Shown here: in pieces, positions 57,175 through 64,000 of the stretch | How the letters are laid out: each line of letters opens with the position of its first letter | Numbering within the stretch: position 1 is the stretch's first letter | NCBI RefSeq assembly: GCF_025642135.1 | Contig: NZ_CP106793.1 | Span: 4,716,001-4,780,000 of the forward strand | Length of the DNA stretch: 64,000 nucleotides | Direction: 5' to 3' | DNA from: Streptomyces cynarae | Lineage (GTDB): Bacteria; Actinomycetota; Actinomycetes; Streptomycetales; Streptomycetaceae | The notes under the pieces: model-generated | What the model was told of the DNA's origin: nothing | Database searches by the model: none | The model's input: only the letters and a program-made list of their open reading frames with translations | Program-made: the position numbers and the translations under genes

Positions 57175-58680
57175 ATGGCGGTTACCGCGCAGCCGACCCC
57201 CGCTGTCAGGCTCAGCAGCCCACAGGGGAAATGGATCCTGCTGACCACGGTGCTCGGCTCCAGCATGGCCCTGCTGGACTCCACCGTCGTCAACGTCGCC
57301 CTCCCCCGCATCGGCCACGCCCTCGACGCGAGCCTCGCCGCCCTCCAGTGGACCGTCAACGCGTACATGCTCACGCTCGCCGGTCTCATCCTCCTCGGCG
57401 GCGCCCTCGGCGACCGCTACGGCCGCCGCCGGATCTTCGTCCTCGGCGTCCTGTGGTTCGCCGCCGCCTCCCTCCTCTGCGGTCTCGCCCCCACCGCCGA
57501 GGTCCTCATCGTCGCCCGCGCCCTCCAGGGTGTGGGCGGTGCCCTGCTCACCCCCGGGTCGCTCGCCCTCATCCAGGCCACCTTCCACCCCGACGACCGC
57601 GGCAGGGCGGTCGGCCTGTGGTCCGGCTTCGGCGGCATCGGCGCCGCCGTAGGCCCGTTCCTCGGCGGCTGGCTGGTGGTCGGCCCGGGCTGGCGCTGGG
57701 TCTTCCTCCTGAACGTCCCCCTGGCCCTCCTCTGCGCCCCCATCGCCGTGCGCCACGTCCCCGAGTCCTCCGCCGGCGGCTCGCACAGCCGCCGCTTCGA
57801 CGCCCTCGGCGCCTCCCTCGGCGCTCTCTCCCTCGCCCTGGTGACGTACGCCCTCATCGAGGCCCACGGCGGCTCGCTCCCGGTGGCCCTCACCGCGGTC
57901 GCGGGACTCGCCGCCGGGGTCGCCTTCATCCACGTCGAACGGCACCGCCCCGACCCGATGATGCCGCTCGACATCTTCGCCTCCCGCCAGTTCACGGCGG
58001 TCAACCTGGTGACCCTCTGCGTCTACGCGGCCTTCGGCGGCTTCTTCTTCCTCACCGCGCTCCAGCTCCAGGTCGTCTCCGGCTACTCGCCGCTGCGGGC
58101 CGGGGTCGCCCTGCTGCCCACGACCGTCCTGATGCTCCTGTTCTCGTCCCGCTCCGGCGCCCTCGCCGAACGCATCGGCCCCCGCATCCCGCTCACCGTC
58201 GGCCCCCTGCTCTGCGCGGCCGGCATGCTGCTGATGCTGCGCGTCGGCAAGGACGCCGCGTACGCCGCCGACGTCCTGCCCGCCGTACTGGTCATGGGCG
58301 CGGGCATGGTCATCCTGGTCGCCCCGCTGACCGCCACCGTGCTCGCCTCGGTGGACACCGACCGGGCCGGCCTGGCCAGCGGCATCAACAACGCGGCTGC
58401 CCGCGCGGCCGGTCTGATCGCCGTGGCCGCGCTGCCGCTGCTCACCGGGATGGGCCCGGAGGCGTACCGCGTGCCGGACGCGTTCGAAGCCGCCTTCCGC
58501 CGTGCGATGCCGCTGTGCGCGGTCGTCCTGCTGGCGGGCGCGGCGCTCGCCTTCGCGACCGTACGGCGCCCGGCCCCGGAGTGCCGCCACCCCGAGTGCC
58601 GCATGCACTGCTCCGTGACCGCACCACCGCTCGAGCCGCCGCGCGGTTCGGCGGGTTCCGGGGCCGGTCCGGCCTCCTGA
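57175..58680 (+). CDS. MFS drug exporter (DHA2/QacA-EmrB type)
   Basis: The 501-residue protein has fourteen likely membrane helices, with GSSMALLDSTVVNVALPRIG in the first, GALGDRYGRRRIFVLGVLWF (motif A), and LQGVGGALLTPGSLALIQAT (motif C) typical of the 14-helix DHA2 family. The C-terminal tail has a small cysteine/histidine cluster (CRHPECRMHC), which may bind metal and is unusual for the family. It stands alone between terminators; substrate unknown. Confidence 0.92.
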   Translation: MAVTAQPTPAVRLSSPQGKWILLTTVLGSSMALLDSTVVNVALPRIGHALDASLAALQWTVNAYMLTLAGLILLGGALGDRYGRRRIFVLGVLWFAAASLLCGLAPTAEVLIVARALQGVGGALLTPGSLALIQATFHPDDRGRAVGLWSGFGGIGAAVGPFLGGWLVVGPGWRWVFLLNVPLALLCAPIAVRHVPESSAGGSHSRRFDALGASLGALSLALVTYALIEAHGGSLPVALTAVAGLAAGVAFIHVERHRPDPMMPLDIFASRQFTAVNLVTLCVYAAFGGFFFLTALQLQVVSGYSPLRAGVALLPTTVLMLLFSSRSGALAERIGPRIPLTVGPLLCAAGMLLMLRVGKDAAYAADVLPAVLVMGAGMVILVAPLTATVLASVDTDRAGLASGINNAAARAAGLIAVAALPLLTGMGPEAYRVPDAFEAAFRRAMPLCAVVLLAGAALAFATVRRPAPECRHPECRMHCSVTAPPLEPPRGSAGSGAGPAS

Positions 58681-58735
58681 GCAGGTACCGAGGGCGCCCG
58701 ACCTGCGTACACGGTCCATGGCGCACACTGATCCC

Positions 58736-59149
58736 ATGACCCTTCACGAGAACCTTCTCGGGGGCCCGCCCCCGACGCACCTCCCCGACGACCCGGAGCC
58801 GCGCGAGCTCCTCGCGAGCGGTACGGCGCCCGCCGAGGTCGCCGCCCGGTACCCCGCGTCCTCGCTCGCCTGGGCGCAGCTCGCAGACGACGCGTTCGAG
58901 CGGGGCGCGGTCGTCGAGTCGTACGCGTACGCCCGTACGGGCTACCACCGCGGCCTGGACGCCCTGCGCCGCAACGGCTGGAAGGGCCACGGACCCGTCC
59001 CCTGGGAGCACGAGCCCAACCGCGGGTTCCTGCGCGCCCTGCACGCCCTCGCGCGCGCCGCGCACGGCATCGGCGAGCAGGAGGAGTACGAGCGCTGCTC
59101 GCAGTTCCTGAAGGACTCCTCCCCGACGGCGGCCCAGACCCTGGGCTAG
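58736..59149 (+). CDS. DUF3151 family protein
   Basis: The 137-residue soluble protein contains PRELLASGTAPAEVAARYPA, YAYARTGYHRGLDALRRNGW and GFLRALHALARAAHGIGEQE, the DUF3151 pattern that is widespread in actinobacteria, often near the aldolase gene as here. A TPR-like helical fold is likely. Function unknown. The ATG at 58736 is preferred over the one at 58718. Confidence 0.88.
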   Translation: MTLHENLLGGPPPTHLPDDPEPRELLASGTAPAEVAARYPASSLAWAQLADDAFERGAVVESYAYARTGYHRGLDALRRNGWKGHGPVPWEHEPNRGFLRALHALARAAHGIGEQEEYERCSQFLKDSSPTAAQTLG

Positions 59150-59179
59150 GGCCCCACGCCCCCACGCCCCACGCGTGTC

Positions 59180-59205
59180 AGGCCCGCCTGTGACCAGGCG
59201 GGCCT
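59180..59205 (+). terminator. Hairpin after the DUF3151 gene
   Basis: Eleven-base-pair stem (59180-59190 with 59195-59205), four-base loop, 30 bases after the stop at 59149. Confidence 0.7.
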
Positions 59206-59309
59206 TGCGGTGTCCGGGGGCATTGCGCAGGATGCCTGTGGGGACCGGGGCCCCCGTGCCGGCATCGGCAGGGGCGGACCGCTACCCGGAGTACATACAG
59301 GAGACAGCG

Positions 59310-60167
59310 ATGTCCCAACAGGCTCACCAGACTCCTCCCTCCCCCGGGGCTTCTGAGCCCGAGACCCCGCATCTCGACTTCCAGGGCACGACCCCGTACG
59401 AGGACTACGTCCGGGCGGACGTGCTCACCCACCTCCAGCACACCCTCTCCGACGACCCCGGAGAGATGGTCTTCCTGGTCACGACCCAGGTGATGGAGCT
59501 GTGGTTCACCGTCATCGTCCACGAGTGGGAGACCGCGGCGCGCGCCCTGCGCGAGGACCGGGTGCCGGTGGCGATCGACGCGCTGAAGAGGTCCGTACGG
59601 GAGCTCCAGGCGCTGAACGCGTCCTGGCGGCCCCTGGCGCAGCTGACACCCGCCCAGTTCAACTCCTACCGCTCCGCCCTCGGCGAGGGCTCCGGCTTCC
59701 AGTCGGCGATGTACCGCCGCATGGAGTTCCTGCTCGGCGAGAAGTCCGCGTCCATGCTGGTCCCGCACCGCGGCGCGCCCCGCGTCCACGCCGAACTGGA
59801 GAAGGCGCTGCACGAGCCGTGCCTGTACGACGAGGTGCTGCGGCTCCTCGCCCGGCGCGGGCACGCCGTCCCGGACGCGGTGCTGCGGCGCGACGTCGCG
59901 CAGCGCTACGAGCCGTCCGAGGAGGTCGAGTCGGTCTGGGCGGCCGTCTACTCGGGGGACCCGGACGAGGAACTCGCCCGCCTGGGCGAGGCGTTGACGG
60001 ATGTCGCGGAACTGGTCTGGCGCTGGCGCAACGACCATCTCCTCGCCACCCGGCGCGCGATGGGCGCCAAGCCCGGCACGGGCGGCTCCGCCGGGGTGGC
60101 CTGGCTGGAGAAGCGGGCCCAGAAGAACGTGTTCCCCGAGCTGTGGACGGCGCGGTCCCATGTCTGA
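59310..60167 (+). CDS. kynA: Tryptophan 2,3-dioxygenase
   Basis: The 285-residue protein has FLVTTQVMELWFTVIVHEWE, QFNSYRSALGEGSGFQSAMY and YRRMEFLLGEKS, with the heme-ligand histidine region near WRWRNDHLLATRRAMG, identifying the tryptophan dioxygenase family. It opens the indole ring of tryptophan to N-formylkynurenine with heme iron. CAGGAGA precedes the ATG at 59310. Its end overlaps kynureninase by eight bases, so both are made from one message. Confidence 0.95.
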   Translation: MSQQAHQTPPSPGASEPETPHLDFQGTTPYEDYVRADVLTHLQHTLSDDPGEMVFLVTTQVMELWFTVIVHEWETAARALREDRVPVAIDALKRSVRELQALNASWRPLAQLTPAQFNSYRSALGEGSGFQSAMYRRMEFLLGEKSASMLVPHRGAPRVHAELEKALHEPCLYDEVLRLLARRGHAVPDAVLRRDVAQRYEPSEEVESVWAAVYSGDPDEELARLGEALTDVAELVWRWRNDHLLATRRAMGAKPGTGGSAGVAWLEKRAQKNVFPELWTARSHV

Positions 60168-61362
60168 ACCGTCGGAACTCGCCGTCAGGGCGGAGAAGCT
60201 GGACGCGGCCGACGAACTCGCCGCCAAGCGCTCGGAGTTCATCCTCAACGACGTCGTCTATCTGGACGGCAATTCGCTGGGTGCGCTGCCCGCCGCCGTA
60301 CCGGGCCGGATGGAGGACGTCGTCCGCAGGCAGTGGGGATCGCTGCGGATCCGGTCCTGGGACGAGAGCGGCTGGTGGACGGCGCCGGAGCGGATCGGCG
60401 ACCGGATCGCCCCGCTGGTCGGGGCTGCGCCCGGGCAGATCGTGGTGGGCGACTCGACCAGTGTCGACGTCTTCAAGGCGCTGGTGGCGGCGGTGCGGAT
60501 GGCCCGGGAGACGGACGCCGGCCGGGACGAGATCGTGGTCGACGCGACGACGTTCCCGACGGACGGGTACATCGCCGGATCGGCGGCGCGGATGACGGGC
60601 TGCACGCTGCGCCCGGTGGCTCCGGCGGAGGTCCCCGGGGTGCTGTCCGGCCGTACCGCGGCCGTGCTGCTGAACCACGTCGACTACCGCACCGGCCGGC
60701 TGCACGACCTGCCCGCCCTGACGGCCGCCGTGCACGCGGCGGGCGCGGTGGCGGTGTGGGACCTGTGCCACAGCGCGGGGGCGCTGCCCGTGGGCCTGGA
60801 CGAACACGGGGTCGACCTGGCGGTCGGCTGCACCTACAAGTACCTGAACGGGGGCCCCGGCTCACCGGCGTACCTGTATGTGCGGCGGGAGCTGCAGGAC
60901 CGCTTCGACTCACCGCTGCCGGGCTGGAACTCGCACGCGGAACCCTTCGGCATGCGGAGCGACTACGAGGCGGCCCCCGGCGCCGTGCGCGGTCGCGTCG
61001 GCACCCCGGACATCCTGTCGATGCTCGCCCTGGAGGCGGCGCTGGAGGTGTGGGACGGCGTCTCGATCGACGCGGTCCGCGCCAAGTCGCTGGCCCTGAC
61101 GGACTTCTTCCTCGAGTGCGTGAGGGCCTACGTCCCGCCGGGCACGGTGGATTCCCTGACCCCCGCCGCACACGGGGAACGGGGCAGCCAGATCGCGCTG
61201 CGATGTGCGGACGCGGGGGACGTGATGAAGCGGCTGATCGCCGCCGGGGTGGTCGGTGACTTCCGGCCGCCGGACGTGCTGCGGTTCGGCTTCACGCCGC
61301 TGTACGTGGGGTTCGGGGACGTGGAGCGGGCGGCCCGGGTGCTGGCGGAGGTGGTGGCCTGA
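60160..61362 (+). CDS. kynU: Kynureninase
   Basis: The 400-residue PLP enzyme has NDVVYLDGNSLGALPAAVPG, VVGDSTSVDVFKALVAAVRM, LLNHVDYRTGRLHDLP, WDLCHSAGALPVGLD and the PLP lysine segment VGCTYKYLNGGPGSPAYLYV. Kynureninase splits kynurenine to anthranilate and alanine. The ATG at 60160 is inside the end of the dioxygenase gene, a sign of coupled translation. Length is typical for the family. Confidence 0.96.
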   Translation: MSEPSELAVRAEKLDAADELAAKRSEFILNDVVYLDGNSLGALPAAVPGRMEDVVRRQWGSLRIRSWDESGWWTAPERIGDRIAPLVGAAPGQIVVGDSTSVDVFKALVAAVRMARETDAGRDEIVVDATTFPTDGYIAGSAARMTGCTLRPVAPAEVPGVLSGRTAAVLLNHVDYRTGRLHDLPALTAAVHAAGAVAVWDLCHSAGALPVGLDEHGVDLAVGCTYKYLNGGPGSPAYLYVRRELQDRFDSPLPGWNSHAEPFGMRSDYEAAPGAVRGRVGTPDILSMLALEAALEVWDGVSIDAVRAKSLALTDFFLECVRAYVPPGTVDSLTPAAHGERGSQIALRCADAGDVMKRLIAAGVVGDFRPPDVLRFGFTPLYVGFGDVERAARVLAEVVA

Positions 61363-61374
61363 CGGGCGGTTCAC

Positions 61375-61398
61375 GGGGGGCGGGGCGGCCCGCCCCCC
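61375..61398 (+). terminator. Hairpin after kynureninase
   Basis: Ten-base-pair GC stem (61375-61384 with 61389-61398), four-base loop, 12 bases past the stop. It may reduce readthrough into the next gene. Confidence 0.7.
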
Positions 61399-61590
61399 AC
61401 CCGGCCGCGGACCCCGTGGCCGGGGCCTTCGTCACAGCACACCGGGGCGGCTCGGCAGAACCGTCTGCTCCTCACCCAGAGTGACAACCCCGTGCTGACG
61501 CACGTCACCCGCCTGATACCGTCCCCGCCAGCGGCCGGTACTCTCCGGCCGCCGCGCACGAATCCCGTTCTGCCGCTGAGAGGTTGGAGC

Positions 61591-62523
61591 ATGCCGGACG
61601 ACGCCGCCCCCCGCGATGCCGCCGAAGAGGCGTCCGCCTTCTCGCACCCGCCGGTGGACCCCGACTCCACCGCCGTCTACGGCGACCACCCCGACCAGGT
61701 GATCGACTTCTACGCCCCGCGGCAGACCGAGCCGGCCGGGGCGGCGGCCGCCCCGGGACTCGCCCCCCTGGTCGTCCTCCTGCACGGCGGCGCGTGGCGT
61801 GCGCCGTACGACCGCCGGCACATCTCGCCGTTCGCGGACTTCCTGGCCCGCCGGGGCTTCGCTGTGGCGAGCGTCGAGTACCGCCGGGGCGCCCTCATCC
61901 CGTCCCAGGCCGACGGTTCCGCGGACGCGGAGTCCGGTGCGGGCGGCGGCACGGGGCCGGTGGCGGGCCGCTGGCCGGACACGTTCGACGACGTTGCGGC
62001 CGCGTGCGACGCGCTTCCCGGGCTGGTGCGCGAGGCGCTGCCGCAGGCCGACCCGCGCCGCACGGTGATCACCGGGCACTCGGCGGGCGGCCACCTGGCG
62101 CTGTGGGCCGCGGCCCGGCACGTCCTGCCGGCGGACTGCCCGTGGCGCACGGACCGCCCCGCGCTGCTGCGCGGTGTCGTGGCGCTCGCCCCGATCGCGG
62201 ACTTCCACGTCGCCGACAAGCTGGAGGTGTGCGGCGGCGCCGCGGTCCAGCTCCTCGGCGGCCGGGACCGGTTCGAGGAGCGCAGACCGTACGCGGACCC
62301 GGCGCTGCTGCTGCCCACCGGTATCGCCACCACCCTGGTCCAGGGCCGGACGGACGTCGTGGTCCCGCAGGCGGTCGCCGAGGCGTACGCGGAGGCGGCG
62401 GCGAAGGCCGGCGAGGTGGTCGGCCTCACGCTGCTGGAGGGCGTCGGCCACTTCCCCCTGATCGACCCGGCGGCGGACGCGTGCGCGGTGGTGGCCGAGG
62501 AGATCGCACAGCTGGCGTGGTAG
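61591..62523 (+). CDS. Alpha/beta hydrolase, probable kynurenine formamidase
   Basis: The 310-residue protein has the oxyanion-hole HGGAW motif (VVLLHGGAWRAPYDRRHISP), the nucleophile elbow VITGHSAGGHLALWAAARHV and a later acid/histidine region (VVVPQ, GVGHFPL). These features match actinobacterial BNA7-like formamidases. Its place after tryptophan dioxygenase and kynureninase suggests it hydrolyses N-formylkynurenine, completing tryptophan to anthranilate. The ATG at 61591 has GGAG four bases upstream; an upstream ATG at 61492 is less likely. It may be transcribed separately since a hairpin lies upstream. Confidence 0.82.
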   Translation: MPDDAAPRDAAEEASAFSHPPVDPDSTAVYGDHPDQVIDFYAPRQTEPAGAAAAPGLAPLVVLLHGGAWRAPYDRRHISPFADFLARRGFAVASVEYRRGALIPSQADGSADAESGAGGGTGPVAGRWPDTFDDVAAACDALPGLVREALPQADPRRTVITGHSAGGHLALWAAARHVLPADCPWRTDRPALLRGVVALAPIADFHVADKLEVCGGAAVQLLGGRDRFEERRPYADPALLLPTGIATTLVQGRTDVVVPQAVAEAYAEAAAKAGEVVGLTLLEGVGHFPLIDPAADACAVVAEEIAQLAW

Positions 62524-62678
62524 CCGGGACCCGCCCCCGGGTGGACCCGGTCATACCCGTAATACCTGAGAGCTACCTCCCAAGTGAGCTCCGCGGCATG
62601 ACGCCGACGACGGGTGACGCTCCGTAACTTCCTTCCCGTGACCGCCCGATGAGCGGGCCGTCGGAAGGGGAGGACGTC

Positions 62679-63733
62679 ATGGGTTCTCGGGGCAGGGGCC
62701 CGGCCGCGGCTGCACACGCGCACGCTCGGGACGGGCACGCGGACGCTCGGGACGGGCACGGGGGAGACGACGAACGGCGGCGCCTTCGCCGACGGCGCCT
62801 CGGCCGCGTCCGACGCACCCTGCTCGCCGTCCTCGTCACGGTCGCCGTCGTCGTTCCCCTGTCGGCCGCCGCGCGCCCCGGATCCCGGCCCCGCCGCCGG
62901 CGGCGCTCGCCCCGCTCTCGGCGGCCACGCTCACCGGGACGTACGAGGCGAACCGCGCGGACGCCGCCGAGGCGTCCCGCATGGCGGGGACCCACGGCGA
63001 CCGGAGCCGGGCGGCGGTGGAGCGGGCCCTGGCCGCCCCCGCCCGCGATCTGCTGGCCTTCGACGGCCGGGGCACGGGCCGGGTGACCGAGGTCTTCGGC
63101 GACCTCGCCACGGCGCGGCACATAGCGGTCCTGGTGCCGGGCTCCGACACCACGCTGGACACCTACGGCCGCTTCCGCGCCACCGCGCTCGCCCTGCACC
63201 GCAGCACCGGCCGGGACACGGCGGTGATCGCCTGGCTCGGCTACGACACGCCCCGCACGCTCGGCACCGACGTACTCACGACAACCCGTGCGGCGCAGGC
63301 CGCCCCTGCCCTGGAGCGGTTCGTACGGCAGCTGCGGGACGCGTTCGGCCCGTCGCCCCGCATCTCCCTGCTCTGCCACTCCTACGGCACGGTGGTGTGC
63401 GCCCGCGCGGGCGCCGGCGTCGACGCCCAGGACATCGTCCTGATCGGCAGTCCCGGCACGGGCGTGGACTCCGCCGCCGCCCTGCACACGCACGCCCGCA
63501 TCTGGGCGGCCCGCGGCGCCGACGACTGGATCGCACACGTGCCGCACCACCGCGCGGACCTGTTCGGCACCACCGTCGGCTTCGGCACGGACCCGGTCTC
63601 CCCGGCCTACGGCGCCCGGGTGTTCGCGGCGGGCGACGGCGGTCACAGCGACTACTTCGAACCGGGCTCGGCCTCCCTGGCCAACCTGACCCGGATCGTC
63701 CTCGGCGAGACGGCGGAGGTGACCCGTGCGTGA
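62679..63733 (+). CDS. Alpha/beta hydrolase (DUF1023 type), apparent frameshift near 62877
   Basis: The hydrolase part (LLAFDGRGTGRVTEVFGDLA, LLCHSYGTVVCARAG with the GxSxG-like nucleophile region, and GGHSDYFEPG) reads from about 62880 to 63733. The signal/membrane segment (RTLLAVLVTVAVVVPLSAAA) with a good ribosome site before the ATG at 62679 reads one frame over. The hydrolase frame continues sensibly upstream of the ATG at 62981 (PAPPPAALAPLSAATL), so the two belong to one protein split by a one-base shift at the C run 62876-62879. One added C would join them. A restart at 62981 could also give a shorter cytosolic product. Confidence 0.7.
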
Positions 63734-64000
63734 CACGACCGTGCGGCAGCACACCCCGAAGCGGCAGCGGACCCCGAAGCGGCAGCGGACCCTGAACGCG
63801 ATACGCACCGCGGCCCACCGCACCGACCTGGCCACGCCCGCCGAGCGGGACCGCGCGGTCGACGCCCTGCGCGCCCTGGCGATCCTCGGTGTCGTCCTGG
63901 GGCACTGGCTGGTGACCGCCCTCGTCGCGGACGGCGGCTCGCTGCACACCGCGAGCCCGCTGCACTTCATGCCGTGGCTGGCCCCGATCTCCTGGGTGTT
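63726..64000 (+). CDS. Acyltransferase family 3 protein, partial at right edge
   Basis: The GTG at 63726 starts inside the end of the hydrolase gene (eight-base overlap) with GGAGG upstream. The product has a basic N-terminus with a duplicated TPKRQR, then RAVDALRALAILGVVLGHWL, the first helix of acyltransferase 3 (OafA/NodX-like) proteins with the catalytic-type H. It runs open to the window's end, so about 92 residues are seen of a protein usually 350-450 long. It is likely a membrane O-acyltransferase; substrate unknown. Confidence 0.82.
   Translation, partial: MRDTTVRQHTPKRQRTPKRQRTLNAIRTAAHRTDLATPAERDRAVDALRALAILGVVLGHWLVTALVADGGSLHTASPLHFMPWLAPISWV

Noticed and set aside
55249..58737. 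A 1162-residue open frame on the minus strand
   Set aside because: It lies antisense to pyrE, the aldolase and an MFS gene, all strongly supported, and its translation is low-complexity Arg/Gly/Ala/Asp; a by-product of GC-rich codons.
62981..63733. Treating the hydrolase as a complete gene starting at 62981
   Set aside because: The frame continues sensibly upstream of this ATG and a signal segment with a good ribosome site is just one base out of frame, so a frame break is the better reading, though a restart is not excluded.

Overview
The window is high-GC actinobacterial DNA and almost certainly comes from a Streptomyces chromosome. The reasons are the strongly GC-biased third codon positions, frequent GTG/TTG starts, a dnaK-grpE-dnaJ-hspR operon with HspR operator (HAIR) sequences, a HAIR-controlled clpB nearby, a LAxTG (class E type) sortase substrate and many secreted Ala/Pro/Ser-rich proteins. 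About 60 protein genes are supported; I saw no tRNA, rRNA, CRISPR array or insertion sequence.

Layout. (1) 1-11893: exopolysaccharide locus of visibly lower GC with genes on both strands: flippase, polymerase, five glycosyltransferases, an acetyltransferase, two methyltransferases and the lipid-linked sugar initiating transferase. (2) 12110-14398: a membrane-bound Fe-S (HdrD-like) reductase that interrupts the locus. (3) 14574-20383: an exported operon (glutaminyl cyclase, DUF4012, sortase-anchored protein), divergent from a BY-type tyrosine kinase/Wzz protein overlapped by its phosphatase; this is the regulatory arm of polysaccharide export. (4) 20471-24803: heat-shock operon with two HAIR operators and a terminator. 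(5) 24837-28425: secreted PA14/FN3 protein and an orphan sugar-binding lipoprotein. (6) 28789-31579: two homologous LuxR-type regulators, a tiny secreted peptide precursor carrying a duplicated DTGWGAS motif, and a Rieske-like protein without cluster ligands; this is the best candidate for an undescribed system. (7) 31656-37172: PPOX protein, clpB, membrane protein, YbjN protein and a PIG-V-like mannosyltransferase.

(8) 37418-47112: an accessory-looking eleven-gene cluster of two divergent operons (SDR, VOC, ABM-VOC fusion, MFS, ferritin-like, DJ-1 on the minus strand; cupin, DJ-1, HAD, DJ-1 on the plus strand) followed by a LysR regulator. Three DJ-1/PfpI proteins in one cluster are unusual; it could make a small metabolite or detoxify reactive carbonyls. 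(9) 47167-64000: mostly core genes: aminotransferase, secreted proteins, DUF2617, spermidine-synthase-like protein, aldose epimerase, pyrE, class II aldolase, MFS pump, DUF3151, the tryptophan-to-anthranilate genes (tryptophan dioxygenase, kynureninase, probable kynurenine formamidase), an alpha/beta hydrolase and the start of an acyltransferase. Two genes (50301-50665 and 62679-63733) read correctly only across a one-base shift in a homopolymer run.
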